Source of the DNA: Microstegium vimineum
Lineage: Eukaryota > Streptophyta > Magnoliopsida > Poales > Poaceae
Length of the DNA: 64,000 nt
Direction of reading: 5' to 3'
NCBI GenBank assembly: GCA_022036555.1
Contig: CM039141.1
Span: forward strand, 13,615,498 to 13,679,497
Made by a program: the position numbers and the translations under genes. The notes beneath the pieces were generated by a model that saw only the letters and a list, made by a program, of their open reading frames with translations, ran no database searches and was not told the DNA's origin. This document shows positions 24,633-35,627 of this stretch, in pieces; positions within the stretch are counted from its first letter, which is position 1, and each line of letters opens with the position of its first letter.

Positions 24633-26041
24633 TTGGACACAAAACTTTAATTTGGAGAGTTTTTTCTTGTGGATTTTTTGGACAGATTAGTAATAACAGA
24701 TTTACCCAAACGCATGCCTGATAGATATTTTGTTTACCTGTCAGCTCACGCGCCCGTGTTGTTCCTCTTCTCATAGCCCGCGGCTACGGCTACGCTCGCA
24801 CCCGCACTATCCCTTTCTTCCTCAACTCCAGCTGGCTTAAAAGAGAAGGGGTTAGAGGGACCGGCCAGGTGGTGGGGACGGCAACAGGGCGGTTTAGGCA
24901 CCTGGCGGCGATGTAGGCATCTAAATCAAATCGGGGTGGAGAGCTCCATCACCAGTGCTCGACGAGGAAGGAGGGGGAGGGATAGAAGGCGGTTGTCACA
25001 AACGCTTTAGGATTTTGCCACGGCGGGACGGTGGACAGAGGCAGGGGCAAGGAGAGGAGGATGATGCTTCTACGAACGAGGCATGTGGGAGTTTGGCGCG
25101 AGGACAAGGGCAAGGACAAGGAGGGGCGTGAGAAGGAAGGTGACTGATAGCGTCAGTCACTTGCCTATAGACCCTAATAATAAAGTAGTAGTAATAGTAG
25201 TAATTGTTGTTGTTGTTGTTTGAATAGTTTGCATGCTTCTAGTTTTATTTGCTAGGAAACCTCAAAAGTCCTTATTAGAAGATGAAACTATGTTTTTTTT
25301 TTGCCACCTCAGATGAACCTAACGCTAATAAAAGTTGATACAAGATGATTACGCTTATAAAAGTTGATACAAGATGCTTAACTGCTTAAGTCATCAACAA
25401 TACTTGTTGGTGTTAACAAGGTGATTACGAGTTTTCTTTGGTCATATTTGCATCCAAAAAGATAATAGTTGGTTGCTAATAATAAGTTCATTGGACCCAA
25501 CAAATTTAGCTAATAATTAATTTAGCTAATTGTTAGCTAAATATTTGATTAACAACTATTTCACTAGTTGAGCCAAAGCAGCTAATAACATCTAATCTAA
25601 TAATAGTTTTGACTTGTTAGTTAGTTAGCATCACTTTGCAGTGCAAAATATACTTCCATATCAGTGCTTGAATGGTGTGATATCTCATTACTACCTCCCC
25701 TTTAAGCATTTATGCTAAATACTAGGAGTACAATGCATTGCATATATTCCCTCAAAGATAACCATTAATAGATTCTTTATACAAAGGAAAATAACCCGGC
25801 CTCTGTATTCACGCATGAATGTATAGTCCAAACCATTGATAGTTCACAGAACACTATTTAATCAGTCAGAATTAGTCGACTTTTGTACCAACCGAACAGA
25901 TAGAATTCATTGGCAAGTGTAGCATTGAGAGCTTAATGTTTAGAGGGGATCCAAAATAGGTCGTAAGACATAGAACCGCAAAGTTCATTGAAACACTTAA
26001 TAGACCTCGATCATTAACTATGAAGTAGTTCAATTCTCACG
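24633..26041. other. Spacer between the convergent P450 copies
   Basis: Contains the 3' flank of the plus copy, a GC-rich stretch at 24.8-25.1 kb and AT-rich DNA after it. TTAGCTAA-type inverted words at 25.5-25.6 kb suggest a decayed MITE. No gene is recognised. Confidence 0.4.
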
Positions 26042-26281
26042 TACTCACTCCGTCCCTAAATAACTGTCTTTCTCGTTTCACGAGAAACAACTACCGACAA
26101 TTATATATTAAAATATATAAATATTTATATTAAGTAATTAGTATCACCGAAAAGATCTTTTTGTCTAATTTCTTAACAAATTTATTTGAAGATATAAATA
26201 TTGCTCGTATTTTCTAATAAATCGAGTCAAACTTGTAGCACGAAAATTTAAAACGACATTTATTTAGGGACGGAGGGAGTA
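26042..26281. mobile_element. Stowaway MITE between the P450 copies
   Basis: The element at 26044-26279 begins CTCACTCCGTCCCTAAATAA and ends TTATTTAGGGACGGAGGGAG, near-perfect inverted termini, with TA on both sides. The interior is AT-rich and non-coding. Confidence 0.88.
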
Positions 26282-26457
26282 GACTTCATAGACCGCGATC
26301 GTAGACGTCCATTGCACACTCCTAATGATCGCTTAAATGATCTCCTAATGGAATATATATGCATGCAAATATTCAAACAACTACTCCTATATACCTTATG
26401 GATTGTCTCAAAAAAAAGTCCACTACTCAAACCCCTCCAAAGCTTTGTGTCGTCCGA

Positions 26458-27996
26458 TCAACTCCTCCTTGGCACGAGGTGCGGGCGCAGCGGTTTCTTC
26501 ATGACGGTGGTGAACTCGCTCTTCTCCCCGAACTCCACCTCGTGGCCGGGCGCCTCTCTCCACTCGAACTCGTTCACCATGTTGGCCACAAAGAACTCAA
26601 GGTGCAGCATGGCGATGGACAGCCCGGCGCAGATCCTCCGCCCCACGCCGAACGGCATCATCCTGATCCCCTTGGTGCCCGTCATGTCCACGTCCACGCC
26701 GTCGCCGCCCACCAGGAACCGCTCCGGGGTGAACTCCATCGGCCTGTCCCACTCCTGCTCGTCCCGACCCATCTCGGCCACCATGAAGTTCATCGTCGCG
26801 CCCTTGGGGATCAGGTAGCCGCCGACGTCCATGTCCTCGGCGGTCTTGTGCGGAAGCACGAAGTGGCCCGGCGGGTGCTTGCGCAGGCCCTCCATGATCA
26901 CCGCCCTAAGGTACGGCATCCCGTGGACGGCCTCCTCCGAGACCGCCTCGGCATCGTCGCCGCACGTGGCCTTGATCTCCGCGTGCAGCCGATCTTGGAC
27001 GGCCGGGTTCTTCACAAGCTCGGCCATGATCCACTGCAGGCCTGTGGAGGTGGTGTCGGTGCCGGCGTTGAGGAACTCGGAGCAGAGCGTGACGATCTCG
27101 TCGTCGGTGAGCGCGCGGTTGACCTCCTCCTTAGGGAGCGTGATGTCGAGCAGGGTGTCCACGTACGAGTGCTGGAACGTGGTCTCCTTCGTCGGCGCCT
27201 GGCCGGCCTTGACCTGCCGCTTGTACTCGCGGCGAGCGTTGATGAGCGGCACAAAGAGCTCCGCCTGTCGCCGTCGCAGGGCGCGCGCGGTCTGCAGGCG
27301 GCTGCGGAAGACGTGCTTGGTGATGGACGGGAAGAAGAAGAAGACGCTCATCTTCTGGGAGATGTAGAGCAGCCACGTGCGCTCGGCGTCCTCGATGGCG
27401 CGCACGGCGGGCTCGTCCAGCCGCTCGCCGAAGCACATGAGCACGAGGAGGCAGAACATGGTGTACCGGAACGCCTCCATGACGTTGCCCGGTTCGTCGT
27501 CCCCAGCACCGCCCGCCCGCAGCTTGTCCATGAGGACGCCGCGCACCCAGGCACGCGCGGGCGCGAACAGCTTGACACGCGACGGGTGCAGCGTCTCGGC
27601 GACGAGGTTGCGGCGCAGGAGGCGCCACACGGGCCCGTAGTCGGCGCGGGTGATGATGTTGTCGCTGACGCCCAGGAGCGAGTTGGTGGCGGCCTGCGGC
27701 CGGTTCGCTATCGTGACGGCGCCGGTGCCCACGAGCGCGGCGTGCGCGAGGCGGCGGTCGGCCACGAAGATGGCGAGCCGGGAGCCCATCCGGAGCGTCA
27801 CGACGGGGCCGTACCGCTTGAAGAGCTTCAGCAGGAGGGGCTCTACGTCCGCCGCGGAGTTCCTCAGCCACAGCAGGTTGCCGAGCAGCGGCACGGCCGG
27901 GGGACCCGGCGGCAGGCGGCGGTTCTTGGCGCGGCTGCGCAGGACGAGAAGCAAGAGCAGGAGCGCACCCGCGAGGAGGATCCAGCTGGTCTCCAT
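26458..27996 (-). CDS. CYP89A: CYP89-type cytochrome P450, intact copy
   Basis: Single-exon 512-residue protein. The start chosen at 27996 aligns with the plus-strand copy and gives an N-terminal ER anchor (residues 2-20); an upstream in-frame ATG at 28146 precedes the TATA box and is not used. PPGPP is at about 29-33, I-helix AGTDTTS at 311-317, ExxR at 369-372 (EGLR), PERF at 424-427 and the heme loop FGVGRRICAG at 449-458 with Cys456 as thiolate ligand. Every P450 signature is present, so it should be catalytic with a P450 reductase at the ER membrane. Length and sequence suit CYP89. Substrate not predictable. Its 3' end faces the 3' end of the frameshifted copy, about 1.8 kb away. Confidence 0.92.
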   Translation of the reverse strand: METSWILLAGALLLLLLVLRSRAKNRRLPPGPPAVPLLGNLLWLRNSAADVEPLLLKLFKRYGPVVTLRMGSRLAIFVADRRLAHAALVGTGAVTIANRPQAATNSLLGVSDNIITRADYGPVWRLLRRNLVAETLHPSRVKLFAPARAWVRGVLMDKLRAGGAGDDEPGNVMEAFRYTMFCLLVLMCFGERLDEPAVRAIEDAERTWLLYISQKMSVFFFFPSITKHVFRSRLQTARALRRRQAELFVPLINARREYKRQVKAGQAPTKETTFQHSYVDTLLDITLPKEEVNRALTDDEIVTLCSEFLNAGTDTTSTGLQWIMAELVKNPAVQDRLHAEIKATCGDDAEAVSEEAVHGMPYLRAVIMEGLRKHPPGHFVLPHKTAEDMDVGGYLIPKGATMNFMVAEMGRDEQEWDRPMEFTPERFLVGGDGVDVDMTGTKGIRMMPFGVGRRICAGLSIAMLHLEFFVANMVNEFEWREAPGHEVEFGEKSEFTTVMKKPLRPHLVPRRS

Positions 27997-28885
27997 GAGG
28001 ACGTGTCGTATTTTTTGCGACGAGAAACTTTGTTCGTGTTGTCGTATGATGAGGAGATTAGAGACGAACGGGATTCCAGTTTTATAGGAGGTTTTTGTAC
28101 GTGGAGTCCCGAGTCCGTACAGCATGGCGAGATATGGTTTCGACATGGTTTCATGCTAGGATAAGGTCCGAGAACATGGGTTTCCGAGAGAATTATTAGT
28201 GTTGGATTCTTGAAGACAGCCGAGTTCGTCCGAGACACGGTAGCAACGGCCAAGGCCATCTATGATCGGTCCGTGTTGCACACGTGCAGGCGAGTGGACG
28301 GTGGTTGGGAAGTTGTCGTGACCAACTCCAACTGAGTTGGACCCAGTTTTCTGGGTTTTTGGATCGGAGTTCATAGGATCTGAGTCGGACCCTGGAGGTA
28401 GATGCTGTCTCCGTTGAGTCCGTCTCCCCAGAGAGTTGCAGACCATGGCGCAGCGGCGGCCCCGAAGCACACAACAGCTGTTGCGGCGTGAGGGAGCAGG
28501 GGCTACGGCGTCGGTGGCCACATGGCGCGGCGCGGGGCACCGGCGACCGAGCCGCGCAGCATTGAGGTGACGGCGACCGTGAGCTGGGAGAAGAATGGCA
28601 GTGAAAGGGAAAAGAAAGAGGACGACGCTTGGGGGACCATTTGTCAAGATCCTCAACCCACGTCAGTTTATCTTCAAACTAAACATAAAAACATCATTCC
28701 GACCATCCACTTCGATTACTTTGGCTTTGAAAACTTGATCACACATCATTCTCGTTCACACCTCATGACGTAATGATGCTCACAGTGCTACTAGAAAACC
28801 ATTCTACAGTGCGCCAACTGCCTGGTGGTCTTGTTGGGCATTCGAAGAAAAACACTCTCTTCTGCCCGTGCAGGAAGAAAAAACT
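27997..28885 (-). promoter_or_regulatory. Promoter of the intact CYP89 copy, then unassigned sequence
   Basis: Reading the minus strand, CTATAAAA at about 28080-28087 lies about 85 bp before the start codon, within sequence shared with the plus copy. The rest up to the transporter 3' UTR (about 28200-28880) is GC-rich at 28.4-28.6 kb. Its open frames have no domain I recognise. Confidence 0.5.
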
Positions 28886-31800
28886 CTATTTCTGCTGCTG
28901 CAGCTTCCCAACTGAGTGCAAGTACACAGAGACAGAAACGACCCTGAAATTAAGAGCTTGTTAAATTAACATGCATGGGTTACAACAATAGTCAACACAA
29001 GTTGCGACCTTGCTTCCATGAGTACTTACGTGGATCCAAGCATGAACGCAAGAGAAAGGTGGAAGCCAAATAAGAAGACGGATACTATTGCCGTCAGAAG
29101 CATTGCAACTGATGTTGAATAAACCTGCGTGCATGCAACTGCAAATTGTTAGCACATGGTAATATGAAAAGTTTGTTAGATGCCTCCGTAGTTATATAGA
29201 CAATTCATTATATCCATGCCATGGTGAGACATTTCGGTGAATCTTATCCATGCCTCAAATATCAGTGTCCCAGTGTTGCTTCTACAATGGCCAATGGGGA
29301 ACCTGTAGTCCTTTGTTTGTGTAGACATCTAGGGATCATGTTACATAGTTATTAAAATATTTCTTCATCAAGCTGGTGTGACACAAGTTCTGCTGCTACT
29401 GGATCACGAAATGTGACATTTTCTTAAGTGATACCTAATGTAAATCACGCAAGTAATCCAGAATAGACATGTTGACAGAGAATAGACATGATGGGGATGG
29501 CGTGAGGGACGTTCGGTGGGTTCAAAAATGTGATTAATTCTAACCCTAATCCTAATCCATGGCTGTGATACCATGTTACTAACCTTGGCTATTAGAGAAG
29601 ACAAAATACTTCATTAGTCTTCAATATACCATATGGCCCATGAGGCGCTCTCTATATTGTCTTCTAACAGATGCATCAGTTATCGGTGTAATTTCACCGA
29701 TAAAGATTGGAACTACAAGTACAACTAGTAAAGGCTCTGGAAGAGTTAAAGGCTTATTATTATGACACGCAAAAAAAGGGCATGCTCTAAATGGGAAACA
29801 ACAGGATGACATATACAGAATGATAACAACTCCGGCTGTAAGCATAGGCTGCAAAATAGCTAAATTGGAAGGGGGAGTCCCAGTAGGGGCAACAGCCAAC
29901 AAGGGGTAACATGGTGGCTGAAGTTAGTAATAAGAAAAGATAGTAATTAGGCATTCATTTAACCTCGAAATAAGCTGCTGAACTAGACCTACACTGTTTG
30001 CATAACCATGTAACTGAAAAGATAGTAGCTAGTACCTTGACAATATTGTCAGCGTACTTCATCACCATTGATACAGCAATTCCACTGCAAAGCAAATATA
30101 AATACTCAATTTGATTGGGAAGAAAACAAGAAGGATGTAGCTAAGCCCAACAGGGAAATAGTGAAAACAAATAATATGATCCAACTGTCAGTACCTCAGA
30201 GCATGGTTAAGAATCATCAAAACTGTAATAATCGAGTAGCCATGGAAAAAGCCTCTGCATCAGATGGCAAATTCAAATGGAATGGTCAATACCATGAACT
30301 GTAACAGGTGACATGAATGAAGCACTTGTAAAATTCTGCACTAACTTGTTCATGACAGCATCGAAGTCCTGGACACAAATTGCAACCAAATTGAAGAGCA
30401 TACCAAATATGTAGAGCCAAAAATTCTGTGCATTGATATTTCTTGAAGGATGTTTCTTCATGATAACCTGGATTGTTCCAAATAAAAAGGAATATATTAA
30501 ATTGCTAAGGAAATTCATGGATATTTCTTATCAAATGTATTTTAAAAAAACAAGAATACAAATGATGGAGTCACAAACTTCTGTATATACTCCTGCAAAA
30601 CCACTTAGAAGAGCCATCACCTGCAAAAAGGGAAAAAGAGCATTCAGGTAGTTGTTAAACACTTCCTCTAGTATGTCCAAAAGACAGGATTGATTGTTTT
30701 TTCAGCATCACTCACTATTGCCATCACCCAACCTTGAATAGGGGTCTGAAGAACATGATCTGACCTGGAAAAGGACAGATAAGAAAAGAATGAGGGGAAA
30801 AACGTTGAACAAACAAGAAAAAGAATGAGGGGGAAAACGGGCTTACGAAGGACTGAGCTGAGCAGTAGTGCAGCCAGCACATAAAAGAATAAATGCAGCC
30901 CACTGAATTTCACTTAACCTGCATTAGTTCAACCATCCTAAATTAACAATGGAAAACAGGTACTGGGGAAGAAAATATTAAAATAACTGGAAGGAAATGG
31001 AAAATAAAGAGGTTTTGTTATGATGGTCAGTTAGGAGGGTAGTAACTTAAGTAAGGTATTAGTTTCAACAAATGCGCCTGTTTCAGATATCAGAGTTAGG
31101 ATTTGCATAGTCCATTAAGCAGCCAGTTTCTCAAGTTAAGAATTTCAATAGAGTACGGATTCAAGCCTAATGATGATTATTTATTTTACAGATTGAACTT
31201 CAGCACAACTCTTTCATCACAGAACTATAATTTATATCTTCACTTTTAGCATCCAACATTGCATCAAATATTTCAAATGAAAGCGAACCCAATGACATAG
31301 GGGATGTCACTTGCCAGCAAGAAAACTGATAAAAAAGAACAAGCTCATTAGACTTACTTTTTCTTGAGAATTATACGGTACAGGATACCAGTGCTGATAA
31401 TATTCAAGTTCTTCAGAATCTGGTAAGCTGGCGCATCCACATATGCAAAGATATAATACTGACAACCACAGAAGCAGGGGAAACATGGTTATGTTTGTTT
31501 ATTTTTGCTTTTTTAAAAAAAAAAAAAATCCTACCACAGAAGGACTGGGCAAGTGGACATACCTGCAATAAGTTCTTCACCAGGTAAAGCATTGCAGGAA
31601 TGGGGTAAACTCTAACTTCATCAAACGATGCAGTTAACCTGAAAATAATAAAACCAAAGGTATAGAAGGTGGAAGAACACAGCACACACCTAAAATGTAC
31701 TATTGACAACGACAAGCCTGGTAAAATCATCACCTATTATCTTCTGTAACACCTTGACTGTTCCATGTCCCATACAAGGCTACAAGTGACAGTAGACATT

Positions 31801-34040
31801 TCAAAGCTTCCACCTAGACATTGAGAAAACATAATACATGACCACATCAAAATACTGTAAACTCCTGAAGATATAGTCACTGAGAGCATTCAAGCATTTT
31901 GCTCACCGAAAAATTTGCTGTTGTGATACTATATTCATACTTTCCAGCTCTTTTCGACCATACAATCAATATTGCCTGGGAACTTGTTAGCAATGTCAAT
32001 GCAAGTGTAACAATGGACCTGAAAAAACACATTGTCGATACAACAAATGATTTTCAGAAAAATGAGATTTAGTAAAAATATCGCAAGAAATAAGCCTTAC
32101 TTTAGCTTCCAACTACCCTTGCCCTTCGGCCCTCCTGCTGTGCTAAGACTCAAAGTTGTTGTATCTGTAAATGGTATAGGTATTAATGCTAAGAATCTCC
32201 CATATACAGCACATCCAAAAAAAGAACATCTGCTTGATGAATCAAGAACTTACTGCTAGAAAGAGATCTCCTATCAAAGCTCTCTATGTCCTTCTCAGAT
32301 ACGTCATCACTCTCCTTTTAGACGGGTCAGACAAAATAAAGATAGCTTGTCAGTGCATGCTCTGTTATTGAAGTACAAGATTATTGTAAGGCCATTTTTT
32401 TAAAAAAGGGAAGCAACTAAGTAAGCTATTGCCAGAGTATAACTTTATGTATGACCAATGACAAACATCAGCAAGATAAAAAGTACAGGACAAATATAAA
32501 TTGAATTTAATGTCTAAACCATACTGTACTAGTCTATTTTCACTACTAGCACATAATAGTAGGCACAAATTATGTTTACTACAAAACAAAAGATGAATCA
32601 GATGGCTTCTGTATAACAAAAAGCTCTGACAATTGCGAGATAACAAAAAAGCTCTGACAATTGCGAGCACATGGATGGAAAGAAATGCTGTATTCACAAA
32701 CTCAGCTGTCAAATAGGCATATGTAAATTTAACAAATAAATTTGCAAATTACAAGTATTATTGTCATTATACCTTTAACGACTTGTAGTCAGCCATGAGC
32801 AATATACACTGATCGAATAATAACTCACCTGCTAACCAATGGCTAAACGGGTACATACCATCTACCAGAATCAACAGTTAATGGGCGTGAAGCAGGCAAC
32901 TGTGCCAAGATGAGAAATATGAGATTGAGACTTCAAATCAGGCAAAAACGAACCAAAAATGCTCACAGATGATTTCAATTTTATTCCAGTCACGAATATA
33001 TAGAGAAAAAAAGAAGAGGCTCGCACCCCGTCCCAGGGTGTGCGAGAATTTGGGCGACATGGGCGCCTCTGCGGGTCCGGCTATTCCTATGGCTGGCTAT
33101 CAAGGGGAGGCACTGGACCGCAGACACAGAAGGAAGCGACATGGTCTGGAGGCGAACGACAATTGCTACCTCTGCGACCAAGAACCGGAGACGATAGACC
33201 ACATCATCGCCGGCTGTACCTTCTCGCCACAGATTTGGTGGACCATCCTAGCGGTCATCGGAGCAAACGCCGCACAGGTCGGTGACCCATCCTTGCTCTC
33301 ATGGTGGGACCAATGGAGAAGTAGATGGCATGGTGACAAGAGGAAAGGAGAGGACACGCTTTTTGCATTGGTGGCCTGGGAGATTTGGAAAGAAAGAAAT
33401 GTGCGCTGCTTCTGGGGCGAGGCGACCTTGGCCAGTCACTTGCTTACTGCCATCAGGCACACCGCCGATCTTTGGATCGAAGCCGGAGCCTACAAGTTAG
33501 GTTGTCTGTTGCGTGAGTAGTCGCTTAAGAGTGAAAGGGGAGGGTGCGGTGTGCGTGGATATATGTAAACCCCCGTTCAGCGCCAAAAACGCATTATAAA
33601 AAACTTTCATCTACCTTAATACAATGATGCGGAAATCTTTTGCTATTCGAGAGAAAAAAAAAAGAGGAAATCATCTAAATCGCGCAGCACATTTTGTTAT
33701 GGAAACCCACGAATCAGGGGCGGAGGCGCGGAGCCCCCTCAGCCCCCCCACCCCACCCCCTTCCGCCCGTGCCACGAATCTCAATTGCAAGCGCAGGCAT
33801 TACGGAGGTAAGATAAAATCGAGATTGCGGTTGCAGCGGCGATGAGGAAGTGAGGAACGAAGTGAAAACCTACGGAGAGAAGCCAAGCAGTTTTTGAAGA
33901 AGAAACCACCGCCGCAGCAGCGACGCTCGATGTAATCTAATATGGAGATTCGGGCGGCGGCATTGCTGTAGCTGTAGAAAAACATCGCGGGCTCATGCGC
34001 TTACCTGATCCTTCACTCTTCTGTGCTCTCTTTCCCCCAG
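28886..34040 (-). CDS. CMP-sialic acid transporter-like nucleotide-sugar transporter (about 15 coding exons)
   Basis: Coding exons in transcript order: 34005-(~34040), 32314-32254, 32164-32101, 32018-31907, 31813-31734, 31638-31563, 31458-31358, 30918-30847, 30764-30716, 30620-30579, 30467-30346, 30254-30195, 30084-30036, 29124-29030, 28943-28886. All junctions are GT-AG and in phase, giving about 355 residues. Recognisable segments include LTSSQAILIVWSKRAGKYEY, DEVRVYPIPAM, YYIFAYVDAPAYQILKNLN, VLQTPIQGWVMAIVMALLSG, GVYTE, MKKHPSRNINAQNFWLY and GIAVSMVMKYADNIVKVYS. These are diagnostic of the Golgi NST/CSTLP clade with about ten membrane helices. It should exchange a nucleotide sugar for a nucleoside monophosphate across the Golgi membrane; plants lack clear sialic acid, so the true substrate is uncertain. 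The first coding exon reads EHRRVKDQ but has no in-frame ATG before a stop at 34077-34079; the end given is a possible CTG and is provisional. Confidence 0.85.
32990..33662 (+). mobile_element. 5'-truncated LINE retrotransposon in transporter intron 1
   Basis: An open frame to 33520 contains DNCYLCDQEPETIDHIIAGC and WEIWKERNVRCF, the zinc-binding region (zf-RVT) found after the reverse transcriptase of plant LINEs. It ends with a short 3' UTR and an A-rich tail near 33650-33660. The reverse transcriptase core and endonuclease are absent, as expected for 5' truncation. It lies antisense to the host gene between its first and second coding exons. Confidence 0.82.
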
Positions 34041-35627
34041 GAACGGCGAGCCTGGCCTCGCCGGCTCTGCGCTCTGCTACTGCCTACTGCGGTTTCTTTG
34101 ACAGGAAGGAAGGAATGCTGCAGACGTGAGGGGCTCAGGGCGGCGGCGAAGGGCTGCACAAGCACCGCTGCACGCTGGGCCTCGTGTGTGATCAAGTGGT
34201 AACCGACAGGCAGTGGTGTGCTGGCGTAGAGTGTCCATACAGTTCATTATGGGCAGTAAATAATTTTTTTGGATGGATGTATTATGGCTTCTTCAGTAGA
34301 CACTTCAAACTGATTCATGGAATATGTATGCATCGGTAGACCTCGAGTGGCCATGCATCGATTCATTGGATGCTAGCACATCCTATGATTAGATTTAGAT
34401 GCAGAGTCCATAGGAGAAGCCCTTAGGAAGACTAAACTTAAACTGTTTGACAAAGTTTATCTCAAGCAAAGTTTATATTATGATCCAAAGCCATTAGGAA
34501 GCCCAAACTTAACACTTCAGCATCTATTCAGTAAATACATGCACCAAACTATTGCGAGTAAGAAAAGACAGGGAATAACCAGAATGAATCAGTACATTGA
34601 TTAGGTGGTCTTAAAATCCAATGCCTCGAGAGATGTTATAGGGGAACTCTCCCGTCAAGTAACCACGACGAATGTTCCGAGCTAACTGGAAGTCTTCCGT
34701 GAGCGAGTCTTAGGGGAACTCTCCGCGACGCATGATGAGAAGTTTTCCGTAGTCTTCCGACAAGTATCTCGAGGGGATAAGGCCATGAGTTAAGTTTTGA
34801 CGAAAGTTTCCCGTAGTCTTCCGGGGAAAGTTTCCGCGGCAAGTATCCCGAGGGCATAAGACCGTGAGTTAAGTCTTGACAAGAGAGTCCGAGGGCGGTT
34901 GAGATCACCCGTTAGATTTTATTCGTAACACAAACGTCTCTCTCTTCAAGCATTCGTCTCTCTCTTCAAGCATTCCTAGCTTGACGCCTAGAGATATTCC
35001 TCTTAAACTGGCTTATTCTGCTTAGAAAAAAATGTTTGAAGAATCTTGAGTCATGTTGACCGATTGCTGTGCTAATGAGGAGCGAAATGTGAATTTCAAA
35101 AGCAACCGTACAGAGAACGATGTTCACCAAGTGAGTGACGTTGGATAACCTGCAAGAGGCAACTCTAAATGATAAGAATGAGGCCTGTTTGAATTCCGAT
35201 CCAAAGCTTAGCTAACCTCAAAAAGACGTTAGTTCATTACACCACACAAGTAAACTTTAGAATGATTTAGTTTAGCTGTGGAAAAGCTGCTATGGAAAAA
35301 TTGTTGTGGGTTATGTGTTTCGGAAAAGTTGTAAGTTGTTTGTTTGAAATAATTTCACAGCCATTTGGTGAACAATCTCAGTTGAAAGAATTGCACATGT
35401 CAGTAAGTGCAATATAGTGAAGTCGCTTTGTATTCATTCAACTACGAGTACTTCAAGCTCTCTTTGTTATATACAAGGTCGTGTATCAATCAATCCATGA
35501 AATTTCTGTGGCTCCACCTTCAGTTGGTGCAGAGATTGGACGGAAACCCAAGAACTATTTATTCGTTATAGGTTTATTTTCATTTGCACTGACAGATTCA
35601 TCAACTTCCAGAACAACGACGACGACA
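34041..35627. other. Intergenic between transporter and GluTRBP genes
   Basis: The first part is the GC-rich promoter and 5' UTR of the minus-strand transporter. From about 34630 to 34900 there is a degenerate repeat: GTAGTCTTCCG, AAGTAT(C/T)(T/C)CGAGGG, CATAAG and GAGTTAAGT(T/C)TTGAC occur twice in the same order (about 34750-34805 and 34815-34882). The remainder up to the 3' UTR of GluTRBP is AT-rich with nothing recognised. Confidence 0.4.

Noticed and set aside
25460..25640. TTAGCTAA-rich inverted words suggesting a MITE
   Set aside because: Internal symmetry is present but termini and target duplication were not found.
26359..28164. Plus-strand open frame of 601 codons across the minus-strand P450
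   Set aside because: Mirror image of the P450 coding strand, rich in His/Arg/Glu/Val, with no independent homology.
32969..33520. Host gene encoding a 183-residue zinc-binding protein
   Set aside because: The CxxC...HxxxxC segment and its surroundings are the C-terminal region of a LINE reverse transcriptase, followed by a LINE-like A-rich tail.
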